DNA of 64,000 nt from Saprospiraceae bacterium (GCA_016719615.1 JADJYQ010000001.1:966501-1030500); one strand, 5' to 3'. Counted from the stretch's first letter, positions 19,801 to 27,717 are shown. Notes: a model not told the origin generated them from the letters alone. Numbers and translations are program-made.

Positions 19801-20025
19801 CCATTTGATAAATTGTTGAATATTTCGTTCAGCAGCGATCGCAGCCAGGATTTGAATATACAATTGATCAATAGTTTAGGAGTTGAAGTGTTAAAAGAAA
19901 AAAGAATCATTGAATCTGGTAAAAATGAAATTCAATTGAATGTAACAGAACTTCCGTCAGGGATTTATTATTTGCAATTGTTGTCCGGGAAAGTTGCGGC
20001 GAGTGTGGTTGTAGTGAAGGGATAG
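16891..20025 (+). CDS. Secreted M4 (thermolysin-family) metalloprotease with T9SS sorting domain
   Basis: Zinc endopeptidase of 1044 aa. In order: signal peptide (MRKFILLFLAIPLGILPAQ), FTP and PepSY propeptide (residues about 90-270, inhibitory chaperone), then the M4 catalytic domain with zinc site HEMTH near residue 450, third ligand in NESFADIFG near 473 and the catalytic His in GGVHINSGIPNYAFYL near 544. After a Gly-rich linker there is a region of repeated beta-strands resembling a WD40/TolB-type propeller (630-960). The last 80 residues (LEVYPVPFDKLLNISF to the terminal VVVVKG) are a Por sorting domain, so export is by the type IX system. Coupled to the upstream lipoprotein gene. Confidence 0.95.
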   Translation: MRKFILLFLAIPLGILPAQSQGLKNKPDFQLNGNQSISGKTFENPGFALPYSNSSFLYTGTLNLKPISANKLSGIKKNYTVLETDEAGYPKRLSLNALIPRNSTTDASFWAQQLNQVFDSEGDKAIEWKNLSDTSDDLKIRHLKYQQLFDGKPVIGSEYYVHVYADGKVLAHGHFQQPDQSLEPKFHLDQAVALVKTAFIREGITLNESPSTEQKYLKTGLSSYTLGYAQVPGSDQWKLIYEMVYYPTALSKYLIWMDAESGAILKFRKDQCNVHVHTTNECSHRDHVAELPSPQGGETTTARDLFDINRTIQVWREGSFQYLLDASRSMFKAASFKLDDPVGAIWTMDGLNSNENNIRMGQIRSNANTWAKNAISAHYNAGLAYEYYLNTHARNSINGQGGTILSVINITEAGGGGYDNAFWNGEAIFYGNGGTAFTSLAKSLDVAGHEMTHGVVQTTANLTYENESGALNESFADIFGVLIDRDDWKLGDDIVRLNAFPSGAMRDMSNPHNGAQTNDFGRWQPQHVSEQYKGSSDNGGVHINSGIPNYAFYLFVKELAKGSTEEQGKKIAEKVYYRTLVNYLTRSSNFKDLRNAVEQACIDLHGNNSTVHNAAKFAFDQVGIGSSGNPGGGGQQYQNDLPVNPGALFAVCTDDRNLGVYLINIQTSQIFQLSNRSIKSKPSVSDDGSEIYFVGVDSRLYGLFLNQTTKVYDEIVLDSDPIYRSATISKDGRLLAVLYDQEENKIHVYDFVRQVWKTFTLTNPTTSNGGGATSNVRYADFMDFEHSGQYLMYDALSKLEQNSGAIYEYWDIGFLRVWNLASNNFGDGHIDKLFSDLPENTSIGNPSFSKNSPYVIAFDYLEEDLFGNKFYILGSNVETGNLAEIAADRDNTGYPNYSVDDKFIMYNGYDNSGNISIKFKQLAANKIQSGGSEQLFISEARWGSFFANGKRVLIKNEDLETIHDLEVYPVPFDKLLNISFSSDRSQDLNIQLINSLGVEVLKEKRIIESGKNEIQLNVTELPSGIYYLQLLSGKVAASVVVVKG

Positions 20026-20036
20026 GAATTTGGGAA

Positions 20037-20283
20037 TGCAGGCTTGCAGGCTTGTAGGCTTGTAGGCTTGTAGGAGGGTAGGCTTGTAGGAATGTAGGAA
20101 AAGGATGATAGTCTGATAGTCTGATAGTCTGTGGGGATTTATGGGAAAAAAGGGAAATGATTTTTTCTATTAACTATTGAGATCTAATTGCTTTTTTTTT
20201 TTTAAATGTATTGACCAACTCCATAATCCATAATCTATACTCCATAATCTATAATCTATAATCTATAATCTTTACTATAATCT
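20037..20283. repeat. Short tandem repeats after the M4 protease gene
   Basis: Three runs share this gap. A 9-mer GGCTTGTAG-type repeat is at 20037-20099. Three copies of GATAGTCTG are at 20107-20132; this is the reverse complement of the CAGACTATC family seen near 9900. A 9/10-mer of CCATAATCTATAATC type is at 20216-20283 and runs up to the start of the glycosyltransferase gene. No gene is supported between 20026 and 20313. Confidence 0.88.
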
Positions 20284-20313
20284 TTACTTTTGACTACTGA
20301 CTTTCTCCCTGAC

Positions 20314-21264
20314 ATGCATATCAAAAAAGGAAGCAAAATCCTCATTCTGCGCTTTAGTTCGATAGGTGATATCATATTGACTACACCGGTCATACGATGT
20401 CTGAAGCAGCAGACAGAGGCAGAGATCCATTACTTGACAAAGTCAAAATTTTCGGAATTGCTGGCGGATCACCCGCAGATCGACAAACTTTGGACTTTTG
20501 AAAGAGATTGGACAGAAATAAAAACAGCGCTCCTGACAGAGAAGTTTGATCTCATCATAGATCTGCATAAAAACATTCGTTCGTATCACATCAGTTGGGT
20601 TTTGGGAGTGAAGACCCTTCGGTTTGATAAATTGAATTTTAGAAAATGGCTAGCAGTTGTAAGTAAGTATAATTGTTTGCCGAAAAAGCATATCGTTGAC
20701 CGCTACTTCGATGCCCTTAAAACCTGTGGAATTTTAAATGATGGCCGGGGTCTGGATTGCTTTTTCCATGCTCAGGATCTCGCTAATTTTAAATTACCAG
20801 ATAAGTATGTGGTCGGCGTACTGGGCGCGACTTATTTTACCAAGCAAATTCCAGCGCAGAAATGGAAGGAGCTCATTGAAAAAACAAACCTGCCCATGGT
20901 GTTACTTGGAGGCACTAACGAACGTTTGTTAGCAGAAGAACTTTTGTCCAAATTCCCAAATCAAATTACCAATTTATGCGGACATACAACACTGCGGCAA
21001 TCGGCAGCAGTGATCCAATCTTGCGAATATCTGGTGACCCCGGATACGGGCATGATGCACATCGGTGCCGCTCTAAAAAAATCGATGCATGTTTACTGGG
21101 GCAACACCATCCCCGAGTTTGGAATGTATCCTTACTATGGAGATCAGCAGCTTCCCTGGTATAGCCATGAAGTCAAAAATTTATCCTGCAGACCTTGTTC
21201 TAAATTAGGATATGCGGCTTGTCCGAAGGGGCATTTTAGGTGTATGATGGAGCAGGAGGTTTAG
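20314..21264 (+). CDS. Glycosyltransferase family 9 (heptosyltransferase-like)
   Basis: Protein of 316 aa from the ATG at 20314; the frame is open back to a TTG at 20290. The N-terminal half begins with the GT9 signature ILRFSSIGDIILTTPVIRCL. The C-terminal half holds the sugar-nucleotide site (VVGVLGATYFTKQIPAQKW; then VTPDTGMMHIGAAL near residue 250), ending in a Cys-containing tail. Such enzymes transfer heptose or a related sugar to the lipopolysaccharide inner core at the cytoplasmic face. Gene context is not a core-LPS cluster, though envelope polysaccharide genes follow 2 kb downstream. The TAG stop touches a palindromic repeat. Confidence 0.88.
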   Translation: MHIKKGSKILILRFSSIGDIILTTPVIRCLKQQTEAEIHYLTKSKFSELLADHPQIDKLWTFERDWTEIKTALLTEKFDLIIDLHKNIRSYHISWVLGVKTLRFDKLNFRKWLAVVSKYNCLPKKHIVDRYFDALKTCGILNDGRGLDCFFHAQDLANFKLPDKYVVGVLGATYFTKQIPAQKWKELIEKTNLPMVLLGGTNERLLAEELLSKFPNQITNLCGHTTLRQSAAVIQSCEYLVTPDTGMMHIGAALKKSMHVYWGNTIPEFGMYPYYGDQQLPWYSHEVKNLSCRPCSKLGYAACPKGHFRCMMEQEV

Positions 21265-21265
21265 G

Positions 21266-21396
21266 CCCTCACCCCCGGCCGCGCAGCGGAGAGGGGAGTT
21301 GCAACATGAAATAATAACACGCGATTTCCTCATAAATTAATTTCATTTTATATCGCTCCCCTCTCCACACAGTGGAGAGGGGCCGGGGGTGAGGTG
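21266..21396. repeat. 131-bp paired-REP element, copy A
   Basis: Begins and ends with inverted copies of a REP-like unit (left CTCACCCCCGGCC, right the complement), separated by about 60 AT-rich bases. Each end is itself palindromic (for example CTCTCCAC against GTGGAGAG at the right end). It is nearly identical, same length and same orientation, to the copy at 22040-22170; by eye only a handful of bases differ. It starts right after the stop codon of the glycosyltransferase gene. The structure is that of a BIME or MITE with no coding capacity. Confidence 0.88.
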
Positions 21397-21439
21397 GAGA
21401 TGTTCAATATTATTCTTATTTTTGCTTAAATCGGCATTC

Positions 21440-21658
21440 ATGACAGTCAAAGAAAAGATTTTATCTGACATTCAGAACATAGAAAATGAAGAGCTTCTTC
21501 AGGAAGTATATACTTTAATTCAAGATCTTAAGGGATGTACTGAAATGTTGATATTGAATGAAGAACAAAATGTTATGCTGCAGGAAGCTCAAAAGCAATA
21601 CGAAAAGGGTCTCACGCATTCGCATGATGAGCTTTTTAAGGAATTGTTAGGTGAGTAA
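21440..21658 (+). CDS. Antitoxin of a RelE/ParE-type module
   Basis: Small acidic protein of 72 aa (MTVKEKILSDIQN start at ATG 21440; the open frame begins earlier inside the repeat but that part is not protein-like). It is helical: the N-terminal half resembles the short antitoxins with a KEKILxxIxxIxNEELL pattern found upstream of ParE toxins in Bacteroidota, and the C-terminal half (QKQYEKGLTHSHDELFKELL) would be the toxin-binding tail. No DNA-binding motif is evident. It overlaps the toxin gene by 8 bases. The pair sits exactly between two copies of a 131-bp palindromic element. Confidence 0.75.
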   Translation: MTVKEKILSDIQNIENEELLQEVYTLIQDLKGCTEMLILNEEQNVMLQEAQKQYEKGLTHSHDELFKELLGE

Positions 21659-21956
21659 GAAAATAATCTGGTCCGATATTGCTAAGCAGGATATTATTTC
21701 CATCAAGAAATACTTTAATGCCCGTAATAAATCAAATGTATATTCTAAAAAATTACTGGTATTGTTTCGGGATACGGTTAAATTAATCTGCAAGTATCCT
21801 TACTTATCTGTCAATACAGATAGAAAAAAAGTTCGAAGTTTTGTTGTCAAGTCTTACATTATTTTCTTCGAGATTAAACCAGATTGCATTTATATAATTA
21901 GCGTATGGGATTCAAGAAGGGATCCAGATCAATTGAAAAGAATTTTAGAAAAATAA
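21651..21956 (+). CDS. RelE/ParE-family toxin
   Basis: Basic protein of 101 aa starting with GTG at 21651 inside the antitoxin reading frame. The fold signature is plain: N-terminal IIWSDIAKQDIISIKKYF, the helix pair that follows, then the strand KVRSFVVKSYIIFFEI and the C-terminal IYIISVWDSRRDPDQLKRIL, where the Arg pair and the final strand correspond to the ParE/RelE active face. Members inhibit gyrase or cleave mRNA on the ribosome; which one cannot be told from sequence. The 8-base overlap with the antitoxin is the classic arrangement. Confidence 0.85.
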   Translation: MSKKIIWSDIAKQDIISIKKYFNARNKSNVYSKKLLVLFRDTVKLICKYPYLSVNTDRKKVRSFVVKSYIIFFEIKPDCIYIISVWDSRRDPDQLKRILEK

Positions 21957-22039
21957 TGTAGTGTTGAATTCTTGAAAAAATGAGTCTTGTTCTTAAGATG
22001 ACGACCCTATGGGCGGTTATCTTTGAAGGCTAGAGTGCA

Positions 22040-22170
22040 CACCTCACCCCCGGCCGCGCAGCGGAGAGGGGAGTTGCAACATGAAATAATAACACGCGAT
22101 TTCCTCATAAATTAATTTCATTTTATATCGCTCCCCTCTCCAAACAGTGGAGAGGGCCGGGGGTGAGGTG
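22040..22170. repeat. 131-bp paired-REP element, copy B
   Basis: Second copy of the element at 21266-21396, same orientation and length, differing at few positions (for example an A for C in the right-hand loop and one G fewer in a G run). It lies between the toxin gene and the M48 protease gene. Confidence 0.88.
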
Positions 22171-22223
22171 AAGTTCCTTTTTTCATTTTACATTTACGTA
22201 TTATTTCAAAGCTAAACGATCAC

Positions 22224-23309
22224 ATGCAGATCCTGCAAGCAACTTATTATAAAGGCATCAAGCCGGTAGGTAAACCGGTGGCTGTTTATTTGGAGAACGA
22301 TGCTTTTCGCATTGTTCAAACCATGGAAGAGCATGAGGATGACCGATATTGGGATGTACAGGCCATACATCCTGATGATTCTTTTGATGACAATCGCCTG
22401 ATATTAAGTTATGGTGTAGTAAAGCCTTTGGAGTATTTGGAGTTTAACCAGGCAGATGCGCTGATGATTTTGGAAAATGTATATCCGGGTAAATTGTGGG
22501 AAAAGAAAAAATCGGCTGCTTCCAAAAATGCGGTGGGTATCTTATTTATTGGGATAGGAATTGTCATTGCTTTGTCGATTGCTGCATATTTTATAATTGC
22601 GCCCCGGCTGGCAGATAAAATCGCACGAAACGTACCCATTGAATGGGAACTGGATCTTGGAAAACAAGTGGCTGCAGGATTAGTACCGGAAGGAAAGGTG
22701 GATACCCTGAAATCGCAGATGCTGGACTCCTTTTTTACAGCTATGAAGGTGACGACGGATTATCCAATCAAACTCTATTTTGTGAGGGATACGGTGGTCA
22801 ATGCCTTTGCGATGCCCGGTGGGAGCATCGTCGTGTACCAGGGATTATTTGACAAAATGCAGAATTACGAAGCCTTGGCCGGATTGTTAGGTCACGAATT
22901 TGCACATGTGGAAAAGAGGCATAGTCTCAGGAGCATGTTCCGTTCTTTGTCGGGATATATGTTTCTTAGTTTGTTGTTTGGCGATCTGACAGGCATCATG
23001 GGAGTGTTATTGGATAATGCAAATTCCATTCAAAATCTCAGTTATTCCAGGGAATTTGAACGGGAGGCAGATGCCCGTGCAGTTGAGCTGTTGATGGAGC
23101 GCAACATCGGGTTGAGTGGGATGCAGGGATTATTTCAGATCTTCCTGGATGAAGGCAGTAAAGGATTGGAAGTACCGGAATTTATGCGGACACACCCGGT
23201 CACCCAGGATCGCATTGATTACGTCAAATTGAAAATCTCCGAAACCGGTATCGAGCCCATATATTATGAGGTCCTCAAAGGCTTGTTCGACCGGATGAAA
23301 GCCCAATAA
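22224..23309 (+). CDS. M48-family membrane metalloprotease
   Basis: Protein of 361 aa. A cytoplasmic N-terminal domain of about 100 residues that I do not recognise is followed by one membrane helix (VGILFIGIGIVIALSIAAYF, near residue 107) and an M48 catalytic domain. That domain has the zinc site LLGHEFAHVEKRHS near residue 228, the third ligand in REFEREADARAVEL near 280, and the substrate-binding HPVTQDRI near 330. It resembles HtpX/LoiP-type quality-control proteases, with the active domain probably outside the cytoplasm. It stands apart, with a palindromic repeat upstream and the chain-length gene 112 bases downstream. Confidence 0.88.
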   Translation: MQILQATYYKGIKPVGKPVAVYLENDAFRIVQTMEEHEDDRYWDVQAIHPDDSFDDNRLILSYGVVKPLEYLEFNQADALMILENVYPGKLWEKKKSAASKNAVGILFIGIGIVIALSIAAYFIIAPRLADKIARNVPIEWELDLGKQVAAGLVPEGKVDTLKSQMLDSFFTAMKVTTDYPIKLYFVRDTVVNAFAMPGGSIVVYQGLFDKMQNYEALAGLLGHEFAHVEKRHSLRSMFRSLSGYMFLSLLFGDLTGIMGVLLDNANSIQNLSYSREFEREADARAVELLMERNIGLSGMQGLFQIFLDEGSKGLEVPEFMRTHPVTQDRIDYVKLKISETGIEPIYYEVLKGLFDRMKAQ

Positions 23310-23311
23310 TC

Positions 23312-23341
23312 TTGCAATTTATAAGGCAATCTCTATCTTCG
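23312..23341 (+). promoter_or_regulatory. Candidate promoter of the Wzz/ligase gene pair
   Basis: TTG at 23312-23314, a 19-base spacer and TATCTTCG at 23334-23341 approximate the Bacteroidota -33/-7 arrangement (TTTG, 19-21 bases, TAnnTTTG, one mismatch in the -7 box). It lies 80 bases upstream of the chosen start of the chain-length gene. Confidence 0.38.
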
Positions 23342-23421
23342 CGCGATTTCCGGTGCAGTCATAGCCAATAATTGGCTGGAGTAGGGCGTTGGAACTAAAT
23401 ACCTTAGCCAGAATAAACAGT

Positions 23422-24402
23422 ATGGAAATATTGAGTTTTAGTGAATTGATCAGGATCATTGTAAAAAATATCCGGACCCTGATCATGATAGCCATTTTTA
23501 CGATCATCGGATCTGCAGTCATCGCTTTGATCTTGCCCGTTTATTACAAATCGACCACCGTCATTTTTCCGGTGAAACTGGGACAAGCTCCGGTCAACGA
23601 AACATCTTTCAGAAGAGGTAATATCAGCGATTTTGGTGAGACCGGAGAAGCGGAGCAGGCGCTCGAAATTTTAAACTCCACCAGTTTGATGGATCGCGTC
23701 ATTGAAAAGTTTGATTTGTTTACGCACTATGAAATTCCGCGCAATGATCCTGCAGCGCTCACCTTTACGCGCAGAACTTTTTCGGGCAATGTGGGCATTA
23801 AACGTACCAAATTCAACTCCATAGAAATTACAGTTCAGGATAAAAAGCCCGAAATGGCGGCCAACATTGCCAATGCCATTGCTCAATATCTCGATACTTT
23901 AAAATATGAAATGGTGAAACTTCGCGCCAATGAACTCATCGGCAATTTGCAACACCAACACTCCAAACAACAACTCATCATCGACAGTCTCAAAATGCAA
24001 ATGGACAGCATGACCAAAAAAGGCATCATGAGTCAGTTTCAGCGGGGTTATTTGTTGGATGCCTTTGGCCAATCATCCGGGCAAGAACGGAAAGAGTTGC
24101 GCGCGATTGTCGATGCCAATATCAGTATGGGAGAAGACTTTGATATGTTGGAAAAAATTTATGAGCGGGAGTTGGAAAATCTGATGTTGATCAATAAATA
24201 CCTCGTACAATCTAAAGCCGATGCAGAAATTCAATTCTCTCAAAAATTTGTCGTGGATTCGGCTGAACCGGCTGAGCGCAAATCTTATCCCGTGCGATGG
24301 TTGGTGGTATTGGTCAGCGTATTTTCTTCGATGCTCATCTCCGTTAGTTTATTGTTGGCCAAACAAAAATGGCCCGAACTGGCCAAGGGAATCTTATCCT
24401 GA
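23422..24402 (+). CDS. Wzz-like polysaccharide chain-length determinant
   Basis: Protein of 326 aa with the co-polymerase layout: a first membrane helix near residues 20-42 (TLIMIAIFTIIGSAVIALI), an extracytoplasmic domain rich in long helices (residues 60-290, including LRANELIGNLQHQHSKQQL), and a second membrane helix near the C-terminus preceded by the typical Pro-containing motif (AEPAERKSYPVRWLVVLVS). No tyrosine-kinase domain is attached. It would set chain length for surface or O-antigen polysaccharide. The ATG at 23422 is taken; the frame is open to 23389. Its TGA overlaps the next gene's ATG (TGATG), tying it to an O-antigen-ligase-like partner. Confidence 0.88.
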   Translation: MEILSFSELIRIIVKNIRTLIMIAIFTIIGSAVIALILPVYYKSTTVIFPVKLGQAPVNETSFRRGNISDFGETGEAEQALEILNSTSLMDRVIEKFDLFTHYEIPRNDPAALTFTRRTFSGNVGIKRTKFNSIEITVQDKKPEMAANIANAIAQYLDTLKYEMVKLRANELIGNLQHQHSKQQLIIDSLKMQMDSMTKKGIMSQFQRGYLLDAFGQSSGQERKELRAIVDANISMGEDFDMLEKIYERELENLMLINKYLVQSKADAEIQFSQKFVVDSAEPAERKSYPVRWLVVLVSVFSSMLISVSLLLAKQKWPELAKGILS

Positions 24403-25856
24403 TGCAAGTTGCACTGATTAAAAAACCGGAAATATTTTTGCCCATCGCCCTGAGCTTATTGATCAGCGGAATTGCTTTTGGTGGACAATACTTGTATTTA
24501 CTTGCAATTCCCGTTGCGATACTTTTAGGCGTCATTGTTTTTTTAAAACCCGATGTACTTTTTTTTAGTCTTGGATTTTTAACACCCCTATCCATCAATC
24601 CGCACGATGCGGAATTGGGAAAATTGAGTTTGGCATTGCCCACTGAACCGATGGCGGCATTGTTGGTCGTATTGTTTTTTTACGTTTTACTAACGACCGA
24701 TAGGATCGATCCCCGTTTGTTGAAACATCCGATCAGCATATTAATTTACATTTATTTTTTCTGGTTACTGGTAACTACGGCGACCAGTGTAGATAAAGTG
24801 GTATCGATCAAATTTGTGATTGCAAAAATGTGGTTTATCATTCCGGGCTATTTTTTAGCAGCCACTTATTTTAGAGAACCTAAAAATTTATTTCGCTATC
24901 TGATGTTATTTGTAGCAGGAATGTTTGTGCTCAGTTGTTACAACATTATACATCTGGCGCAATACTCCTTTGAAGACAAGCCCTCGCAATCGACCATGCA
25001 GCCCTTTTTTAAAGATCACACCATACTCGGTGCGGTATCTGCTATGGTTTTGCCCTTGTGTTTTGGATTATTCCGTTTATCGAAGAGCGATGTTGTAAAA
25101 AGAATGTTTTTTTTCAGCGCGATGGTCATTCTAATCATTGGAACCATCATAACTTATTCCCGCGCGGCCTGGGCCAGTATTGTACCGGCTTTACTTTTGC
25201 TTTTGGTTTTTGTATTTCACATCCGATTCAAATGGGTATTTACTGCAATGCTGCTTGTGATGGCTTATTTGTTTATGAACATCGAAGGCATCATCACAGA
25301 AATGGAGCGTAACAAAGTGGCAGGTGGAGATGATCTTGAACAGAATATTGAATCCATTTCCAACATCAGCTCTGACCCTTCCAATCTCGAACGCATCAAC
25401 CGCTGGGCCTGTGCATTGGAGATGTGGAATGACAAACCTGTTTTTGGTTTTGGTCCGGGTACGTATATGTTTGAATATGCACCTTACCAATTGGGTAGAA
25501 ACTACACCTCCATCAGCACCAATTTTGGTGACATAGGCAATGCACATAGTGAATATCTGGGTCCGCTGGCAGAGACCGGTATGATCGGCATGTTGATTTT
25601 TATGAGTTTGTTTGTGATGTGTATGTATTATGCCATGCGCGCATTTTTAGCAAATAAAGACAAATCGCATCGCGTGATGATCTGCACCCTTGCTTGCGGA
25701 TTGGTGACGTATTTCACCCACGGATTTTTGAATAATTTTTTGGATACCGACAAAGCCAGTTTTATTTTCTGGCCGATGATTGCAGCGATTGTCGTTTATG
25801 ATTTGGCACCTCACCCCCGGCCCCTCTCCACTGGCGTGGAGAAGGGAGTTGAATAA
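24402..25856 (+). CDS. O-antigen ligase/polymerase-like membrane protein
   Basis: Protein of 484 aa with about twelve membrane helices and the Wzy_C domain: a large periplasmic loop between residues 290 and 370 with ERINRWACALEMWNDKPVFG and GFGPGTYMFEYAPYQLG, then a histidine in GNAHSEYLGPLAETG that aligns with the catalytic His of WaaL-type enzymes. It would join or polymerise undecaprenyl-linked glycans in the periplasm. The start overlaps the chain-length gene stop. An alternative ATG at 24369 would overlap it by 34 bases. The last 14 residues are encoded by a REP-like element (25807-25850), so the native C-terminus has been replaced or extended by the repeat. Confidence 0.85.
   Translation: MQVALIKKPEIFLPIALSLLISGIAFGGQYLYLLAIPVAILLGVIVFLKPDVLFFSLGFLTPLSINPHDAELGKLSLALPTEPMAALLVVLFFYVLLTTDRIDPRLLKHPISILIYIYFFWLLVTTATSVDKVVSIKFVIAKMWFIIPGYFLAATYFREPKNLFRYLMLFVAGMFVLSCYNIIHLAQYSFEDKPSQSTMQPFFKDHTILGAVSAMVLPLCFGLFRLSKSDVVKRMFFFSAMVILIIGTIITYSRAAWASIVPALLLLLVFVFHIRFKWVFTAMLLVMAYLFMNIEGIITEMERNKVAGGDDLEQNIESISNISSDPSNLERINRWACALEMWNDKPVFGFGPGTYMFEYAPYQLGRNYTSISTNFGDIGNAHSEYLGPLAETGMIGMLIFMSLFVMCMYYAMRAFLANKDKSHRVMICTLACGLVTYFTHGFLNNFLDTDKASFIFWPMIAAIVVYDLAPHPRPLSTGVEKGVE
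25807..25850. repeat. REP-like unit inside the 3' end of the ligase gene
   Basis: Same family as 5586-5640 and the ends of the 131-bp elements (starts CACCTCACCCCCGGCC). It encodes the last residues of the upstream reading frame, which stops at 25854-25856. Confidence 0.82.
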
Positions 25857-25888
25857 AAGAATCATCTGTGATTTTCAAATTGGAATTG

Positions 25889-25917
25889 GCTCTGCGGAGT
25901 CGGAGACTCTGCAGAGC
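25889..25917. repeat. 13-bp inverted repeat
   Basis: Arms at 25889-25901 and 25905-25917 pair at 12 of 13 positions around a 3-base loop (left arm starts GCTCTGCGGA). There is no T run, so it is not a clear intrinsic terminator. It lies 33 bases after the ligase stop and may stabilise the transcript end. The rest of 25857-26077 holds nothing recognisable. Confidence 0.7.
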
Positions 25918-26077
25918 TGGTTAAAAGCTTTATAACTTCAGCCTTCAGCCTTTTCCCCTCCTTTCCGTCGTTAAATTCAAACCCCCTGCCCAATTTTAAA
26001 AGCCACTGATCTAAATTGGATCAAACGGCAAACGATAGTCTCCAAAATGTGGTATTTTTACACTCAAACTAAAGAAT

Positions 26078-27082
26078 ATGCAGCTTACCAGATTTTCAAG
26101 ATTTCTCATTGTTGTTGCCGTCTTGGCCGTGATTTTTCTATTGTATCAGAAATACAGTCCGATGTTGCAGGAAAAATTTGGCGTACAGCCGGGAACAGAG
26201 CAGACGACTCTTCCAGAAAACATGCCGCCAGCACAAGCTGAAGGCGAAACTCAGGAATCGGCTACTGCTGCTGAGACAGCTGATTTTCCATACGTAGCTC
26301 CCGAGCCGGTGAATGGAAAGTTGAAAGGAGTGGTGGAGTTAGGAGCAGCCGGATTCAATTCATTTATAGTTTTGATCGACGCACAGAAAAACTGGAAACT
26401 GCAGAAAGCCGAGTTTGGTTCGAGTCTGGTGCATGAGAACATGGCTACAGATGACGACGTGCGCAACGGATTGAAAAATTATATCCGGGGAATGCTGGAT
26501 TACGGCGTACCTGGAAAGGATATTCATTTTGTGGTGAGTTCCGGAGCCAAGAGCGAGCCGAGTGTGATGAAGATATCTAAAGGCTTGAAGTCATTGGGAT
26601 ATTTTGTGAACGAAGTGACTGCACAACAAGAAGGAACCTTTGGACTGAATTGTGTCATTCCGGCGACCTTTAGCGACAATTCATTTATGATCGATATAGG
26701 TAGTGGTAATACCAAGATCAGCTGGAGATCAGCGAGAGGCATACAGGCCTATGAAAGTGTGGGTTCTAAGTATTTCCAAAAATCGATTTCAGATGAGCAG
26801 GCTTACAGCGATGTGCGCAAAGTGATCGCACAGATACCGGCTGCCAACAGAGAATATTGTTTTATCATTGGGGGGATTCCATTTGAATTAGCCAAACAAG
26901 TGCGCAACGGAAAAGAGCGTTATACGGTATTAAAAGCACCTGCTGATTATAAAGCAGAAGGCGAGAAGCAGCGCGCCGGAATCAATATTTACAAAGCTAT
27001 TGCCGATGAGACGGCTTGTAAGACCTTCGTATTCGACTGGGATGCGAATTTTACGATAGGGTTTTTGTTGGGGCTGAAATAG
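26078..27082 (+). CDS. Membrane-anchored actin-fold (ASKHA-like) protein
   Basis: Protein of 334 aa. One N-terminal membrane helix (FLIVVAVLAVIFLLY) is followed by a linker rich in Pro, Glu and Thr (residues 45-80) and a soluble domain with the marks of the actin/Hsp70/Ppx superfamily: a first phosphate loop VELGAAGFNSFIVLID near 88, a second one FMIDIGSGNTKISW near 208, and an adenosine-site motif CFIIGGIPFELAK near 263. I do not recognise a named family; Ppx/GppA is the nearest comparison. The linker and single helix would put the domain in the periplasm, where ATP is absent, or in the cytoplasm if inverted. Function unknown. Confidence 0.65.
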   Translation: MQLTRFSRFLIVVAVLAVIFLLYQKYSPMLQEKFGVQPGTEQTTLPENMPPAQAEGETQESATAAETADFPYVAPEPVNGKLKGVVELGAAGFNSFIVLIDAQKNWKLQKAEFGSSLVHENMATDDDVRNGLKNYIRGMLDYGVPGKDIHFVVSSGAKSEPSVMKISKGLKSLGYFVNEVTAQQEGTFGLNCVIPATFSDNSFMIDIGSGNTKISWRSARGIQAYESVGSKYFQKSISDEQAYSDVRKVIAQIPAANREYCFIIGGIPFELAKQVRNGKERYTVLKAPADYKAEGEKQRAGINIYKAIADETACKTFVFDWDANFTIGFLLGLK

Positions 27083-27160
27083 GCTTGTAGGCGTGTAGGC
27101 ATGTAGGCTTTTAGGAAGAAGTCTGTGAGTCTGATAGTCTGATAGTCTGTTAGTTTAGTA
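27079..27160. repeat. 9-mer tandem repeats downstream of the actin-fold gene
   Basis: GGCTTGTAG-type 9-mers at 27079-27115 and GATAGTCTG-type 9-mers at 27119-27152, the same two families as at 20037-20132 and in the same order, again directly after a stop codon. Confidence 0.85.
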
Positions 27161-27717
27161 GACAAGTATCATTTTATTCAATTAAATTATTGACTTTTGA
27201 CTGTTGGTATACTATTGCTCTTTTGATCAACATCCGTTCGTGTCCATGGCGCATAGAAAAAGGAGAATCGTTTTATTTAAACTTAACAGAAAATATTTTT
27301 TGCAATTATTGTATAATTGTCGAAAAGATTTAATTTTGTTGTTACCAATCTTAGATCTGACTGCTATGAGTGGTTAGATAACATTCAAACATGTTTCAGT
27401 ACTTGTGACTGAAGATCGGCGAAGCCGTTTAAAAATTTCGATACATTTCATATTTTATTAATGTCAATAATATGTGGCAAGGTTATAGCCGTGATTTATT
27501 TTTTGAATCATAAAAAAAAGGGTGTTTTTCCTGTAGCGAAAGAGGGTTTATCCTGTTTTTAGGAATGTAGATTCCATGAAATTTGTTGATCAGAATTTCT
27601 TTTGAATAAAAGGATACGCTGAACGCTGAACTGATCCGGCTTGCAAAAATTTAATTTGATAAGCTTGTCTGAAAAGCGGAAAAGAATTATTTTCGATTAA
27701 CAAACCAACCACCCCGC
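27161..27717 (+). other. AT-rich leader region upstream of the antiterminator gene
   Basis: About 560 bases without a gene. I see no terminator-antiterminator pair that I would defend. A 24-base stretch around 27405-27430 containing GGCGAAGCCGT recurs with modest changes at 28246-28271, just after the antiterminator gene. Confidence 0.4.

Noticed and set aside
25889..25917. Intrinsic terminator
   Set aside because: Good hairpin but no following T run.
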